The translations under genes and the position numbers were made by a program. The notes beneath the pieces are model-generated. The model was not told the origin of the DNA. It did no database searches and was given only the letters and a program-made list of their open reading frames with translations. Shown piece after piece: positions 13,475 to 26,269 of a DNA stretch of 64,000 nucleotides. The number at the start of each line of letters is the position of its first letter. The first letter of the stretch is position 1. The DNA comes from Alitta virens (lineage: Eukaryota; Annelida; Polychaeta; Phyllodocida; Nereididae): the NCBI GenBank assembly GCA_932294295.1, contig OW028573.1:61791829-61855828 (forward strand), read 5' to 3'.

Positions 13475-14103
13475 GCCCCCATCTCACATACCCGGTTTTG
13501 CCGTAGTGAACGTGTAGTATTACATAACGGTTATGCAAGAGGCTTTTTCGCCGGGTTGGCGACGGATTCTGGTGGCAAAAAAGGGGCGGGGCATCATCCG
13601 ACGTGTGACTCGCCGGGTTCTACGGGTGACTCGACGGGTTGTATCCTACAACTCGGTGGGTTACTCCTGGAAGCCGTCAAGTTACTCCTACTACCCGTCG
13701 GCTTACACCTTGTAAACCGCCGGCTTTACTACGGGTAAAATTAGGGATGGATAACTCGCCGACTTCGACGGGTAATCCGCCGACTTCGACGGGTAATCCA
13801 CAGACTTCGACGGGAAATCCGCCAACTTTTTGGACACCCGGGAGTTGCCACGGGTAAGCCATGTACACATGGCAAACCCGGCTACCGGCTCCGAAACTCC
13901 CGGCTTGGCCACGAGTCCCAGGAGTGAGCCAACGGGTATCCACGGGTATCCACGGGTAGCCATCGGGTTGGAGCCGGGAAGCGCGTTGCATAACCGTTAC
14001 GTAATACTACAGGTTCACTGCAGCAAAACCAGCTATGTGAGACCTAGGCTTTATGTAATATTACGGGTTCACTACGGCAAAACCGGGTATGTGAGATTGG
14101 GGC
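13475..14103. mobile_element. TTAA-flanked foldback element (piggyBac-like MITE)
   Basis: TTAA stands directly at both ends (13471-13474 and 14104-14107). The inside ends are inverted repeats of about 50 bases, starting GCCCC and continuing through ATCTCACATACCCGGTTTTG. TTAA target duplication is the mark of piggyBac elements. The core has a 21-base minisatellite (about 13745-13830, unit around GACTTCGACGGGTAATCCGCC). The long open frames on both strands follow from the repeat and GC content and are not recognised proteins. Confidence 0.6.
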
Positions 14104-14614
14104 TTAATGCAATTGTAATAATTCTTAAATTAAGGCTATTTTCTTGTTTTCATTAAATGGATTTGTTTAAGAGTATACATGTGTTGATGAAATAAACGCA
14201 CAGCATACAGATTGCTCAATACCAAAAATCTTATAAATAAACTGTAGCATGCAAAGATGTTGAAATAACTGCTTTACAGTGCACAAAGTGCACATAACCG
14301 TGCATAACCGTTACGTAATACTACAGGTTCACTGCAGCAAAACCGGCTATGTGAGACCTAGGCTTTATGTAATATTACGGGTTCACTACGGCAAAACCGG
14401 GTATGTGAGATTGGGGCTTAATGCAATTGTAATAATTCTTAAATTAAGGCTATTTTCTTGTTTTCATTAAATGGATTTGTTTAAGAGTATACATGTGTTG
14501 ATGAAATAAACGCACAGCATACAGATTGCTCAATACCAAAAATCTTATAAATAAACTGTAGCATGCAAAGATGTTGAAATAACTGCTTTACAGTGCACAA
14601 AGTGTAATCGTGTT
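13987..14614. repeat. Tandem duplication, 314-base unit
   Basis: Sequence from 13987 to 14300 is repeated at 14301 to about 14604 with almost no changes. The unit starts in the right arm of the foldback element (TGCATAACCGTTACGTAATA) and runs into flanking AT-rich DNA ending CAGTGCACAAAGTG, so the duplication came after the insertion. Confidence 0.9.
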
Positions 14615-15160
14615 CTTAATAAGTGAAGTATTGGTCTTAAGGCAAGTGTCCACAGTTTGTCTTCTTTTTCCCTTTTTTAAAGGAAATTATTAACATAGAA
14701 ACTCAATATTCGCCTCTCTTTCAAGCATTAACTCCTTAAGTCACAAACTTTTCTTGAACAAAATATGATTAATTCTTATTCTCATTCAGTGGCTTATGTG
14801 ATAATACTTACGAAGTCTGAGAAAAGCCATTAGATGACTTACATAGATTACGAAGGAATTTTCTAAGCGATTCAACGTACAATGTGTGAGTGAAGATAAC
14901 TCGGCACCTAATCAACCTATATACGATATCGTAGTCTCGGATCTAGGTCAAATTTTCTCTTGCAACATAAATACTTAATATTGACAATAACATCGTTTTA
15001 GGCTGCAGGAGTGTGTGTCCATTTAAGCAGCACGTTGTGAAAACTTAATGTTTAAGTTCAATGAAGTTAAAAAAAACCCTATATATAAAAAAAAAAGTAA
15101 GGTTTAAATGGTAAAATAATACATTATGTTCTGGTAAATCATTCACAGCCAGCACATTAT
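14615..15160. other. Non-coding stretch, nothing recognised
   Basis: No gene or repeat that I can support. Confidence 0.4.
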
Positions 15161-15164
15161 CGGT

Positions 15165-15255
15165 CAGGCCACTATTGCAAGCATGTAGCTGGAATTGAAC
15201 TCTGGTCATTGGGACTAAACGCCAGAACGTTAACCAGTGTATCAAAGAGTCACTC
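15165..15255 (-). mobile_element. tRNA-derived SINE head (fragment)
   Basis: Read on the minus strand it carries CTTTGATACACTGGTTAACG, a TTCTGGCG word and a box-B-like GAGTTCAATTCC. A relative of the first part lies at 54340-54400 inside intron 5 of gene 2. The end of the element is not defined. Confidence 0.4.
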
Positions 15256-15844
15256 TCTGCACTACACTACATAGCGAAATACTCTTGGAAATAACGCAGT
15301 AATAAGGCAAATTACTACATACAGACAGCAGAATTACTAGAAATTACTGAAAGACTGAAGAGCAAGAAAGTACATGTACACCATAAATAACAGGAAGTCT
15401 GGGAAAAATCAGGCACTTAAGTTCAACAGGTACCAAGGTGGTGGAAGCTGTAAAAATATGTTTGGAGTGAAAACATGGTAAGTTTTAATTGCCACTTGTT
15501 GGTGCTAACATTTGGCAGTTCGTACTCTTTAAAGCTTGAAAATTGTTGCCGATTATGTGTAGGCTTTGTCGTTTCTTGATATCCTATTTCATGTAGAAAC
15601 AAGCATGAATATAGTAAATGAAACCTAAAAATAATAAATGTACATGTATGCGGGTTTGGCGTATTCAAGTACATGACATATTATTTTTAAGAATAAAGAA
15701 TAAGAATAAATTTTATTTACCCTGGGGGAAAAAAAAACTAAAAAAAAAACTTCAGCCCTAAGTTAAAATAAGTAACAACTGTTGTCTAAATGACTAAGGC
15801 ATAAACAATGAACACATACAGTTAGTAGCAACCTATTCCTGGCT

Positions 15845-16090
15845 GTAACTATAACTGGCCAAAGACAGCCACTTTTGTCTACTTCTAGATTATATTCGGC
15901 GGACACCTACCACCACTGAGAAAAATTTCAACCTTGGTAAATGTAAGAAATCTTTCTAAAAATAGCACGAATATGTATTTGCAATAGGCATGCATCTTTT
16001 CAACAAGAAATGACAAATATGAGTAACTCTCGAATGGTGCTGCATGTACTTTTAGGACCGGCTTTGAGTAGCCAGCAATAGCCAGAAAGT
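15845..16090 (-). repeat. Dispersed repeat R2, copy in reverse
   Basis: Read on the minus strand it matches the 28.7-29.3 kb copy: TTTTCTCAGTGGTGGTAGG, AGTAGACAAAAGTGGCTGTC, and TTTACCAAGGTTGAAATT. A further reverse piece is at about 17585-17730. Confidence 0.55.
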
Positions 16091-16794
16091 TCCGTTCATT
16101 TAGTAGGCCTGTTTGAGCATGAGCCCTTCCCGACTATCTAGGGAATAGACAGCCCAATGAACAGAATTAACTGCATTATCCCAGCACTCTCCAACAGCAT
16201 TACAGAGAGCTATGTCAACCAGGTGTTGCCAGCTTGAATCTCAAACCTTTCGGTTTAAAGGAGAACGCCCTAACCTGTAAACGTGATAACATGTATTCGC
16301 TGTACTTGTTTTGTTATTCATAGAAAACTATTCAAAGATGGAAATTGTTCTCACACTTCATAATTCTCTATGCAAATACAATTTCAAGCCATAATACTTT
16401 AAATATACCGTGTTTATCATGGCCTTGAGCCTATACATACACGTATTCTGTAATGAAATATAACGCTATTGCTAATAACCAATGTTTAAACATGGCAACA
16501 TGCCGCATCGTCTCCGTGAAATTGACAGAAAGGTAAATAACTCATGAATAAAGAATTCTACAAGCATATAGTTCAAGCTTGGGGTCAAGAACAATACAGT
16601 ATTGCAGACATAATTAATACTAAAGGTCAGGGTTCGCACAACAATAGACACTTTCATGTCACCATACTATCACGAAGGGTGTAGATGTATAATGAATCTT
16701 CTGCATTATTTGTTTGGTTTGCCTGAGATTGTTAGACTTCAAGTCTAAGTGAATGCTAGACACAGACATAATAGATATTTTAAGTGCAGCCCTC

Positions 16795-17057
16795 TAAGGC
16801 ACGTTCTTGCTGCTATCTAGGGTTGATTGATGATGTGAAAGAGAGGAGGAGTCCACCCATGTTGCACATTTATTACCCCATGGAGATCTTTTGCTTGCCT
16901 CAGCATAGACACTGAGTACAAGGGACCGCCAATTTAACGTCTCATCCGAAACGACAACCAGCTGGGATGATGCGCATGAAAGGTGCCCGTGCCTGGGATA
17001 GAACCCGGGTCCTTCAGAGGAGCAGGAGAGCGTCTTACCACTAGACCACCCAGCTGC
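16795..17057 (-). mobile_element. tRNA-derived SINE, full head
   Basis: Read on the minus strand from about 17057 it starts GCTGGGTGGTCTAGTGGTAA (box A region) and has ACCCGGGTTCTATCCCAGGC (box B region) about 40 bases on. A body with GGATGAGACGTTAAATTGGC and GGTCCCTTGTACTCAGTGTC follows. The same body is in the SINE at 28785-29010. It may belong to one of the widespread invertebrate SINE superfamilies with a shared central domain, such as MetaSINE, but I cannot confirm which. Confidence 0.75.
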
Positions 17058-17384
17058 TTAAATTATTGGTTATGGCTGGCTCCTCAAAGTTATAGTCATT
17101 TTCACATCATGAGGAGATAAATTTACAACATAAACGTCAAGTACAAGGCACCACCAATTTTGTGTTTCTTGCGAGCTAATTCCAGTTGAGAGTTTCTGCC
17201 TGAGAATCCATTGTTCAAGCGATATGAGCTGGCTTGTTATTATATGACCATTATGCCATCCAGCCCCCAGTTTCTTATAAAAGAAGCACTACTAAAAATA
17301 GTCTTTAATAAATTACACAATATAGGTTATTCCTCATAAGCCATACATTTATATATATATATATGACATTTGCAACTTGGAATG

Positions 17385-17860
17385 TATGTATTGTGTAGTG
17401 GGTGTCTCACAGATGATATTTCTGTGCAGCTCATTTTTAAAAACCCTCCTGGTATTTCTTGGTAGAGCCAAATGAAATGAGTTTTTCATCCCTCTGAACC
17501 CCAGTGTGGCCATGACCAAAATTACCTCAAGGATGTTCAGTCTTGTGGCATACTGTAGTCCACATGAAGCCTGAGCAGAGGTTGGTTTGTCATATTATAA
17601 TAGTTGGTAAATGTAAGAAATTAATCTAATATATCCTAAATATGTACATTAGATCCGGTTTTGAGTAGCCAGCAATACCAGCTTTGTCTAGATTCAATTT
17701 GACGGGCTGTGTTTAATGAAATTAACTGTAAGGCCCATTGAGGTGGCTTGTAAAGCATACATTTTTCCTCGTTTGTTGTGGTAGAGCCAACAATAATTGC
17801 AAAAGCGGCCAAAGATACCCTGGTTTATGGAATTTGTTCCAGGTCCAGATAGTGGTGCCC
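17385..17860. repeat. Dispersed repeat R3 ('GCCAAAGTTACC' family), copy 1
   Basis: Words such as TTTCTTGGTAGAGCCAAA, TGACCAAAATTACCTCAAGG, AGTCCACATGAAG and GCGGCCAAAGATACCCTGG recur in the same order at 52.97-53.42 kb and, more loosely, at 22.86-23.72 kb. No coding frame. A TA microsatellite lies just upstream (17349-17364). Confidence 0.6.
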
Positions 17861-17960
17861 GGCCAGCCCAATGTTGGCTTTGAATCCTACGCATGCAGGC
17901 AACACTTGGTCGACATCGAGCCTATGTGACATATTACTGGCTACATAAAAAAACTGGAAG

Positions 17961-17982
17961 GGTAACCCCCCCCCCCCCCCCC
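17961..17982. repeat. Poly-C run
   Basis: About 18 consecutive C bases; frames reading through it are not genes. Confidence 0.9.
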
Positions 17983-18417
17983 TAAAACTAAAGACTTGCT
18001 GTAATTCTCCATCTGTACTCGAACATCTATTTTTCATTATAGCATGAAATCACATCTATAAAAAAGAATAAGATATTGTCATGTGGTCACCTGTAACTTA
18101 AACATGGCTATTATAAAAATCGCGAACCAACAATCCGCCAAGGAGAACCAGTTGCTCATTTGGGTCTTATGATTATTATGGATAATAAATCCACAGTTCA
18201 AAGTACATTCAATCAGCAGGATTTACTAACCTAATCATGCATTGTTAAGTGCCTGCCCTCCCACGCTAGTTAATCCAAACATAATCTCGTTATCAACTAC
18301 ATGGCAAATATGAGGGTCGCCTCCACAACCACGAGTATCTCTAAATGCAAATTTTGATAGCGACTTTTTCCATAATGTCCATGAGAATTTATTGTCGATC
18401 AAATTTATAGACAACAA

Positions 18418-18600
18418 ACATCCGGGTGGTCTGGTGGTTCGGGCTATGACTTGCTCTTATAGTAGTAGTGGGTTCATACCATTTAGCAGTTGCGTAACTG
18501 AAATTTCTGGAAAGGGGTTGGGGCACATGGGGAGCCAGGGTCTGAATCAGGGGGCCGACTGTGAAATGTATACTCAGCATTTAATCGAGCCGTTATCCGA
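18418..18600 (+). mobile_element. Possible tRNA-derived SINE
   Basis: CCGGGTGGTCTGGTGGTTCG followed by GTGGGTTCATACC at a tRNA-like distance resembles boxes A and B. The rest does not match the other SINEs in this window and no tail is evident. Confidence 0.35.
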
Positions 18601-19149
18601 TTCATGATGATCCAGCACTGGACCTTATGAAAAATATTTTATATATATTAAGGTATATATATACCAGAACAGTGACAGGACTTGAATTTTATTGTCCAAG
18701 CAAAGTCCATTGCTGTGCTGCTAAAAATAAAATATTTACAAAACCTAATTGAGGATCATAGCGCCATCTACAATAAAACATGGCAAAAGGATGCTAGCTG
18801 TAAATGTATATATACAGGTATCTCCCTGATTAACATGTTTCACATTTGGTAAGTATTGTTGAAAATTATGTGAACCCTAGTGGTGTCAATTGAATCACAA
18901 AAATACACTATATTATTTGAAATTATTATATTTAGAGAGCATGTCTATGGATACTGAATATAACATATAACATACCAACATAACTAATACTGTGATAAAC
19001 AATTGGGTACTGAGTCTGAATGCATTAAATTTGGTAGAATAACAAGGAAATTCAACAATACTGTAATTTAAGAAGTTTAATTGTGTGCACCTGTGTTCCC
19101 AAAGCATGTGAGACAAGTCAGACTGCCACAGAAGAAATGGGACTGGTTA

Positions 19150-21590
19150 AGTCAAAATGTAGGAATACAGAATTGTGATCTTTTAGTATTTTAGTATGAC
19201 AAATGGATAGAATGGTGCAGTGATGATGCTACTAATAAACTGGCTGTCCGTGAGAAAATCATGTGTTTTCCAGAAATGTGTTCAGATGACCTATAGCAGA
19301 TTTCCTTCAAAATCACACCATTTGCTTATGACTAAAAAAAAATAACCCTCGTGCAGTTTTAGTTTTTTTGAAGTAACTTTGGCTGAGCTATATCAGGTTA
19401 AATTTTGATAACTGTTGGTAGTTGTTGGATAAATTTTGTTAAAATGTATAGTAAATCAGACCAAATTCAGCTTCTGATATCTGCCATGGTGACGCTTCAT
19501 ATAAAGTATACCTGTTAAAATCTGAAGTAAAAAGAGTTCAATTTTAGGTTTTTGAAGCTTTTGAGGTGTCAATTTTTTTAATAAAAGGAATTACAAGCAA
19601 CTTCTTATAAGTACATTTTGCTTGTAATTGGCTTTCACAAATTTTACGTTTTTAATATTATGAATATACTTTTCAGAGACCTTTTTTGTAGAATTGTCAA
19701 TTAATTTAAATTTAAATTAAATTGTTTCAATTAATTATGTAACTATGCTTGCATATTCGCTCATACAGGACTTCTTAAAAACGGTCAATTTAGGATCTTC
19801 CAATTTGCATATTTAAGGCTGAATGTTTTATCATGGTTTCGAGGAAACCAAAAGTAATAGATCCAAAGCGATGCTGCTAAATGTTGCCCAATTAGATTAT
19901 CTTGATTGGAAAGAAGTATAATTGCAACTACGTTGTCAGTTTTTGAGAAATTAAATTTTAAGTTTTCAGAATTCATCAAAAATTCGTAACATGTTGTATT
20001 TCACCATGAAATATTGGTTTTAGTTTATAACATACTACAGTATACTAGTACCCTAAGCCTCTTAATCTAATGTCAGATGTAAAGGCTATTTTCTAGTTCT
20101 TTTGAAGTGTAAAAAAAAGAATTTATTCGTTTTTGATAATCTCAAAAATATATTAATATTAAGTGTTTTCTGTTGAAAGTTTTCTAAAGCATTTATCTGC
20201 TTCATATGCTGTGATTGCTTTATACTTAACTTTTTTTGTCAATTAAAAAAAGATTATGAATATGGATCAAGGAATATTGAGTAAAAAATTAATTTTTCAG
20301 TGGGAAATATGCACACTACAATCCTATTTGACCTTTAATGTGAAGGTCAAATTTAAGGTCAAATCTTGTGAAGTTTTATTTGAATTTGAATATATATGAA
20401 ATGGAATTTCAACTTATCTATTTAATGAAAAATTATTCTAGGGTTGAATTGAAAAAGGAATGTCTGATCAGTCAAGAGTAGTGCATTTCTTACTATCATA
20501 CCCTATGAAATCAGGTCACTAGGTCAAAAAGTCAAGGTCAGGGGACTCGTATTGCTCTAAAAATATCATTTGATCCTAACTCTGTACCAATAATCAACCT
20601 ATACAGAGTTTGGACATATATTCTGAAAGCTTGGAATCTCTCCTTTCCATTGAGATATAGCATGACTGTATATTGTAACACATTGCCCTACCTTAAAAAT
20701 TTCATGTTACAAAAATTTGGCAAAATCTGACCTTGACCACCATCTAAATTCTCTAGTTTAGAAAAAATCCATCGATTTCATAGATATATCATTTGAATGT
20801 GCATTTTATTTTGTCAGACAAATTTGCACTGTGACTAGTTCAAAGTTCATGGAGTACATTAAAAATTTAGGCAATTCTCAGGCTACAATCATATCTTGCA
20901 CTTATGACACTGCAGAAAGTTTATTATATTGTAATTGCCAGGATAACATTAACATTGACAAAAATATACATAAATCATAGGTTGACTACTATTAAATCTA
21001 TAAATCCATTTTAATACATCTAGTTTCAAGAAAGATCTAGGCATAGGTCTGCGGCGGTCAGTTAGATAAACCATTCAATACCAGCGGCGAAGTTGAGAAA
21101 ATTAAACAATGAATAAAAGTTTGACAATACAAAGGTGAGCTTATCCATAGTGGCCCAATATGGCATAATATATTATATTGCAATATAATTGTGCAATGCA
21201 CCATCGTAAAAAGACAGTGGAGTGCCTTTAGACAGTTTAGAAAAAGAGCAAAGCAACATATTTTTGCCAATTATTTTGGTATATTCATAAAAGAAAAGAG
21301 TAAGGTCTTAATTATTTACAAAGGGTATGACAATAAAGTTATCAAATTTCGAAACATACATGTATACACTATATTTCTTAAAAATACTGTGGATGTCATT
21401 GTGAACATAGATATAATATAGCTGTTGTGATGTTGAATTTGTGAAATATGAATTGTCCATATTTTCCCGTCCTTATATGTCATTTTGAACAGTTTTAAAA
21501 GTAAAAGTACTATGATTGAGTAATGTTTACTGTTAAATAACATTTATGTAGGAATAATAGTATAGTAGAGATTTAAGGTTTGAGAAAATA
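19150..21590. other. AT-rich stretch with a cluster of AGGTCA words
   Basis: No gene seen. AGGTCA or its complement occurs at 20329, 20344, 20356, 20513, 20521, 20535 and around 20729-20738; 20513 and 20521 form a direct repeat with two bases between. AGGTCA is the half-site of nuclear receptors. The stretch may simply be an old repeat. Confidence 0.35.
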
Positions 21591-21599
21591 TCAAAGTTT

Positions 21600-21760
21600 A
21601 CCTCATTACTATATGTTGTATGGCCATAAACCCCCAAAGGCACAACTAGACTATATATTTTAGACATATCATGACAAAGTTACAAACTTGTAGGTGCAGT
21701 ATGAACAAACTATATTAAAAAAAATTTTTTCACTTTTTGCCAATTCCGTAAAAACATACA
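21600..21760 (-). repeat. Dispersed repeat R1, divergent copy in reverse
   Basis: Read on the minus strand it matches the R1 units at 26.4-26.6 kb: ACAAAGTTTGT/ACTTTGTCATGATATGTCTA, then TGTGCCTTTGGGGGTTTATG. Weakly conserved but colinear over about 130 bases. Confidence 0.55.
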
Positions 21761-21779
21761 ACAGTGCTGGAGTAATGCT

Positions 21780-21990
21780 AATGGAAACGAACGTGTGCTG
21801 CCTGCCTGCCCATCCACCTGGCTTATCGACAACTTTTAGTTGAAGTAGGTAACTACTTACTTTTTGATTTTATTTATTAATTTCCTTCTTTTTTTTTTTT
21901 TTTTGTCGTACAGAAGTTTGTAACTTTGATTACCATGTAATCTGACCATATACGACTTTAAATAAATTATACATACATACATACAATATC
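21780..21990 (+). repeat. Possible 3' end of a LINE or other retroelement
   Basis: A T-rich stretch is followed by TTTGTAACTTTGATTACCAT, CTGACCATATACGACTTTAA and a terminal microsatellite of TACA units (ATACATACATACATAC). This is the look of a LINE 3' end with a simple-repeat tail; no coding part remains. Confidence 0.35.
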
Positions 21991-22859
21991 TTCTAAGGTA
22001 ACTTTTTTGCCTAGGGTAAAAATCTGCAAAACTGGGACTTTAGTGTGTGGTACATGTTTCTACATGTTTCCTTGACATCACACATATTTACTGGAGGATA
22101 TTGAATCATAGGGATATTTCTCAGCATCTGCTTGCTTTTCACGATTTAACCTTGAAATATAGTAAATATAGTTTTCCGAGTACATTGAACCATGATCTAC
22201 ATTATAATTCATGATTTAATAATAATTCTTTGATGCCAATAATTAAATGACAATATAAAGGGAAACAATTTTTTTGCAATTAAAACAAAAAATGACACCA
22301 CAATCTCATTTCTTTTTTAAATTGTAAGTGTTATTTGGTATTTGTGAGTCACAATACCCAAGATAAAAACGTCACCATGGCAGGTAATAGATGGCAAAGT
22401 TACCATGTTTTTGCAGTTTTTCAAAAGATGTCCGAACATGGTGTTTTTAACAGTGTGCTAAAAATAGAATTTTTTATAAAATATAATTATTCTCATCTTT
22501 CTTACTTCAAGGAATTCTAATCTTTCATTTGATATCTGTCATCTATATATCTCTGACTTTTTCTTTGTCTAAGAAATCTATAAATGAAAAACGTGAAATT
22601 GCGGTAGCCAGCATGGCATTTTTCTGCAATGTTGCTGAAATAGGCAGGTGGAATATTGTACTTTGCTGTGAAAAAACTATTACAGATATTGAAATTCTGT
22701 TTGTTTTTATGTTGGTTTGGGACATCATTGTTTGACTTTGCAAGTTGTCATCATAATCTGAGTCAGGTCACTTGAACCCCACCACATGATTTTCTTACGG
22801 ACATCCAGTTAATTCCAATATACCGATAAATACCAAAATGAGCTAAAATGCTTAATGTG

Positions 22860-23720
22860 TGCCTTAGATGCCGGGGTATCTTTGGCCACCCGGGGTAACA
22901 TTGGCCGCCCATGAAAAAGGGATTTTGTTGAGTCTCACTCCGAATTGGCAAAAGATAGGTAACTTATTTTGCATGAATATGATCTATAATAAATAAGCTT
23001 CCTAAAAATAAAAAATCATGACCTTTAATGCACTCTAGGGACCGTATGTTAGGGCATGTGGGTTTCAGTGACACATCAGTTGCTGTATACATGCCAGTTA
23101 CTTGGAATGCCTGTATTCTGTAGAGAATGTCCCACAGATCAAAATGGTGTATAGGTAATTCAAACTATTTATTATTTTGGTACATCCAAAAAAAATTATT
23201 ATTTCAGCTCTCTGATGCTCAGTGCAGGGTATCTTTGGCCATGGCTAAAGTTACCTCAAGGGTCCCAATTTATAGGTATATTGTTGCAGTTAACATGTAA
23301 TATGTGCAAAATATGTTTATTACAGTAACAGGGTCATATCATTGCGAAATCATCAAATAATAATCTGGTCATTATGCATTCTTGCTGACTTTTGAATGCT
23401 GTAATTTGGTATTATGATAAACCATCCACATTTGTGTAAGTAGGTATATATTCTTGATGAACCTGGTTCAAAGTATTGCTGCTGTCAATGGCTGTGAAAT
23501 TGATTTTTCTGTAACATGGCAAAAAATATTGGCTGCATCATCGCAAAAGCCGATGCGGGGTAACTTTGGCCGCTCATTATTTTGTTAAATAAATCTGTTA
23601 TGATTACGAGCTTCAAGAAGCTGTATGGTGTATGTATATCTTCCCATATAAGGTCCATTTAAGTGGCATGAAATGCATTAATATTTCTTTGTTTTGGTAG
23701 AGCCAATAATGTTGGCAAAA
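22860..23720. repeat. Dispersed repeat R3, copy 2 (divergent)
   Basis: It has GGGGTATCTTTGGCCACCCG, GGCCATGGCTAAAGTTACCTC, CGGGGTAACTTTGGCCGC and a GTAGAGCCAATAATGTTGGC word, all R3 signatures that alternate in orientation along the element. Confidence 0.5.
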
Positions 23721-25301
23721 GTGGCGACCGGTATGTGCTGTTTCCTTTGTCAGCACCTACATGTCCAATGGAGAAATCTGGTATGGGAGGATCTAAATTT
23801 TATGTAGCTGGTTAATGTAAAGGCACAAAAGCCAGATATTGCAAGCATACCAGCTATCAATAATGTAATACATGTAATTGTTCTATGGTTTTTTTACCAA
23901 TGATATCATTGAAAGAATCCATATCACATTTGATCATACGTAGTCATGGAAAATATGCTTCTATGGAGCTCCACCAGGGAGCATAATAGTAAACCGAGGC
24001 AAGCAGCACTTCTGGTGGAAACTCCTAGAAATAGCAATGTACCATTGAAATCGGTATTAATTTTGTGTAAGGCCATTCACTGAAAATTCCTGCAAGAAAA
24101 ATGCTTTGGAACGTTGATTATCATGTGGTGCAGAATAATCAGACAAATAAATTACCGAATGATATGACAGGCAGAACATTTTCAAAAATCTAAGAGCATC
24201 TCTGTGTCTGGTATGATTAAGTATCACATTGATAAAACTGAAATCTGTTCCATGTTAAATAGTATGCCCATATCATATTTTAAACTATAACAAACAGTTG
24301 GATAGAAGCTTCTGTCCTCATCAATTATTTATGCTGGTTTTTTAAATTATCAGTTTCCGACTTTCCTCCTCATGGAAACTATGAATCATTTAAGACCTTT
24401 TTTCTTAGGATTGCCTAATTGGCTAATTAGGCTGTATAGGTCCACTATGAATAACATGTCTACCAATTAACTATTCTCTGAACAACCATGCATAAAGTTT
24501 TGAATTAAGTTGTCATTCATCAGCAAAATATCCCTAAAAGTGGTATCATCTCAGATAGGTAGCTTATTTGTGCATGGTCATGTACGAACATAAACCTGAT
24601 TTATACACTAGAAGAAAACTAATTAGAATACGTTACATGTACTGACTTTGTATTTTGAATATTCATGTCCATATTGATCCATGTGATGTTACAGAACGTA
24701 AAATAATGACAAGCACCGTGCACTCTTGATATTCTACATTTGATAGATTCTAATCTTGTTCCTGGATCTCATGTAACATTATGGCATTGTTAACACACGT
24801 ATTCCACACTTATTTCATAATAATTTATTATTGGACATGAATATTCAGATTACAGAATTATATACATGGTATATACTATATATTTACTTGAGGTAAAACT
24901 TAAGAACCAAGTGGGTATAAAAACATAATCATTGTAAAGGTAAAGGAAGTTAAATTAATGATGTATATAAAAAGTAAAAAATATCACATATTTCACATCT
25001 ATCTCTCACCATACATAGTTCTCTAATCTGAACACCAAGCCTTTTATCATATCTAACTATCAAATTCCTACCTTTGTTCATCATATTCTTAAATAATTAC
25101 ATTCCGCTCCGTAAATAAAACATTCCAACTGTCAAATCCATACTTTGAACAAATAAAATATCTGCCCATTCTGGAAAGACTTAGCACCGCAGACAATAAG
25201 ATATTCTGTACAACTGAACTAGCAGTACCATCAGGGAAAAACTTAAGAAATATTTTACACAGTACAGCATCAAGTGGTAACTGGCCCTGAGATAAAGGAA
25301 A

Positions 25302-25800
25302 TCAACTTACAGTGTGTTTGGTATGGTAAACCCCAAATATGCCTGAGTACTTTACGCCATTCAATAACCAGTTCTTCAAAAGTACTATCGAACAACATAC
25401 AGAACTGCTGGATTTTTTAACATCACAGCTTACTATATGACCTAAATATGTCATCTTATTAACAATTTTCACACTTTCACCATCCAACTCAATTCTACAT
25501 CATTCGTTCTATTACCAAACCATGAATTGGCTCTTAATACCATTGAATGAAATATGATGTTCATGTGCATACCTTTCACATATTTTGTAAAATTTTCCGT
25601 AGTGATTGAAACGTTGGTGACAAGAGTAACACATCATCTGCATATTCTGTGAAATTACAAACAGTAGCACCCATATGACATCCAATACTAGAATTCTTAA
25701 TATTCTCAATCATGCCTTCAATATGCACTAATAAACAAAATTCAATTTTACACGTGATGTTTTGTTGCACATAATTTTTCATGAAAACTGTTGTGTACAA
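25302..25800 (-). pseudogene. LINE reverse transcriptase remnant, copy 1
   Basis: Minus-strand frames show the polymerase motif Y-A-D-D (in EYADDVLLLSPT) and, downstream, FNGIKSQFMVW and MTYLGHIVSCD. These are typical of the end of the palm and thumb of LINE-type reverse transcriptases (CR1/jockey/L2-like clades). The reading frame shifts between the YADD part (25576-25800) and the downstream part (25512-25709, then 25302-25487), and the endonuclease and most fingers are missing. It is dead. Confidence 0.7.
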
Positions 25801-26269
25801 AGGATTAAAATTTTATAATTTAATCTGTGGAAAAGTTTAACAAAATTTACCCTATCAAACGCTTTTGTAGCATCATGACTTGTTAATTAAAACTGTTCCC
25901 ATATCAGCATGTGATTGAAAAAGTGATTGCTGACTCAGTATGATTGCCGAGTAAAACAAATTAATAATCTTCTTGTCATTATTGCATAGTTATTCGACAA
26001 ATAATATTCCTGATTGTTATTTATTATAAACAACATCAACATACTGGCTAAAGCAAAACTTATCATCAATTATTGTGGGTTTGGAGTTTCAACTCATTCA
26101 TCATTAATGTACATTGCAGAGTGGTTAACATGTATTGTTCTGAAATCAACTACCTTCTTTTTTTTTAAACCTCAGTGAAAGAAGTTCGAAAAGGGTTTTG
26201 TTATCATCAATGTCCGTCCGACGGGCGGACGCTCGGGTGGGGGGTGGGGTGGACGGACGGTCGGGCGTA

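Noticed and set aside
13004..13991. Long open frames on both strands in the GC-rich foldback region
   Set aside because: Stop-poor because of GC-rich repeat units; the two strands mirror each other and no domain is seen.
16930..17057. tRNA-like sequence with A and B boxes as a real tRNA gene
   Set aside because: The acceptor stem does not pair and a long conserved SINE body follows, as in the copy at 28.8 kb.
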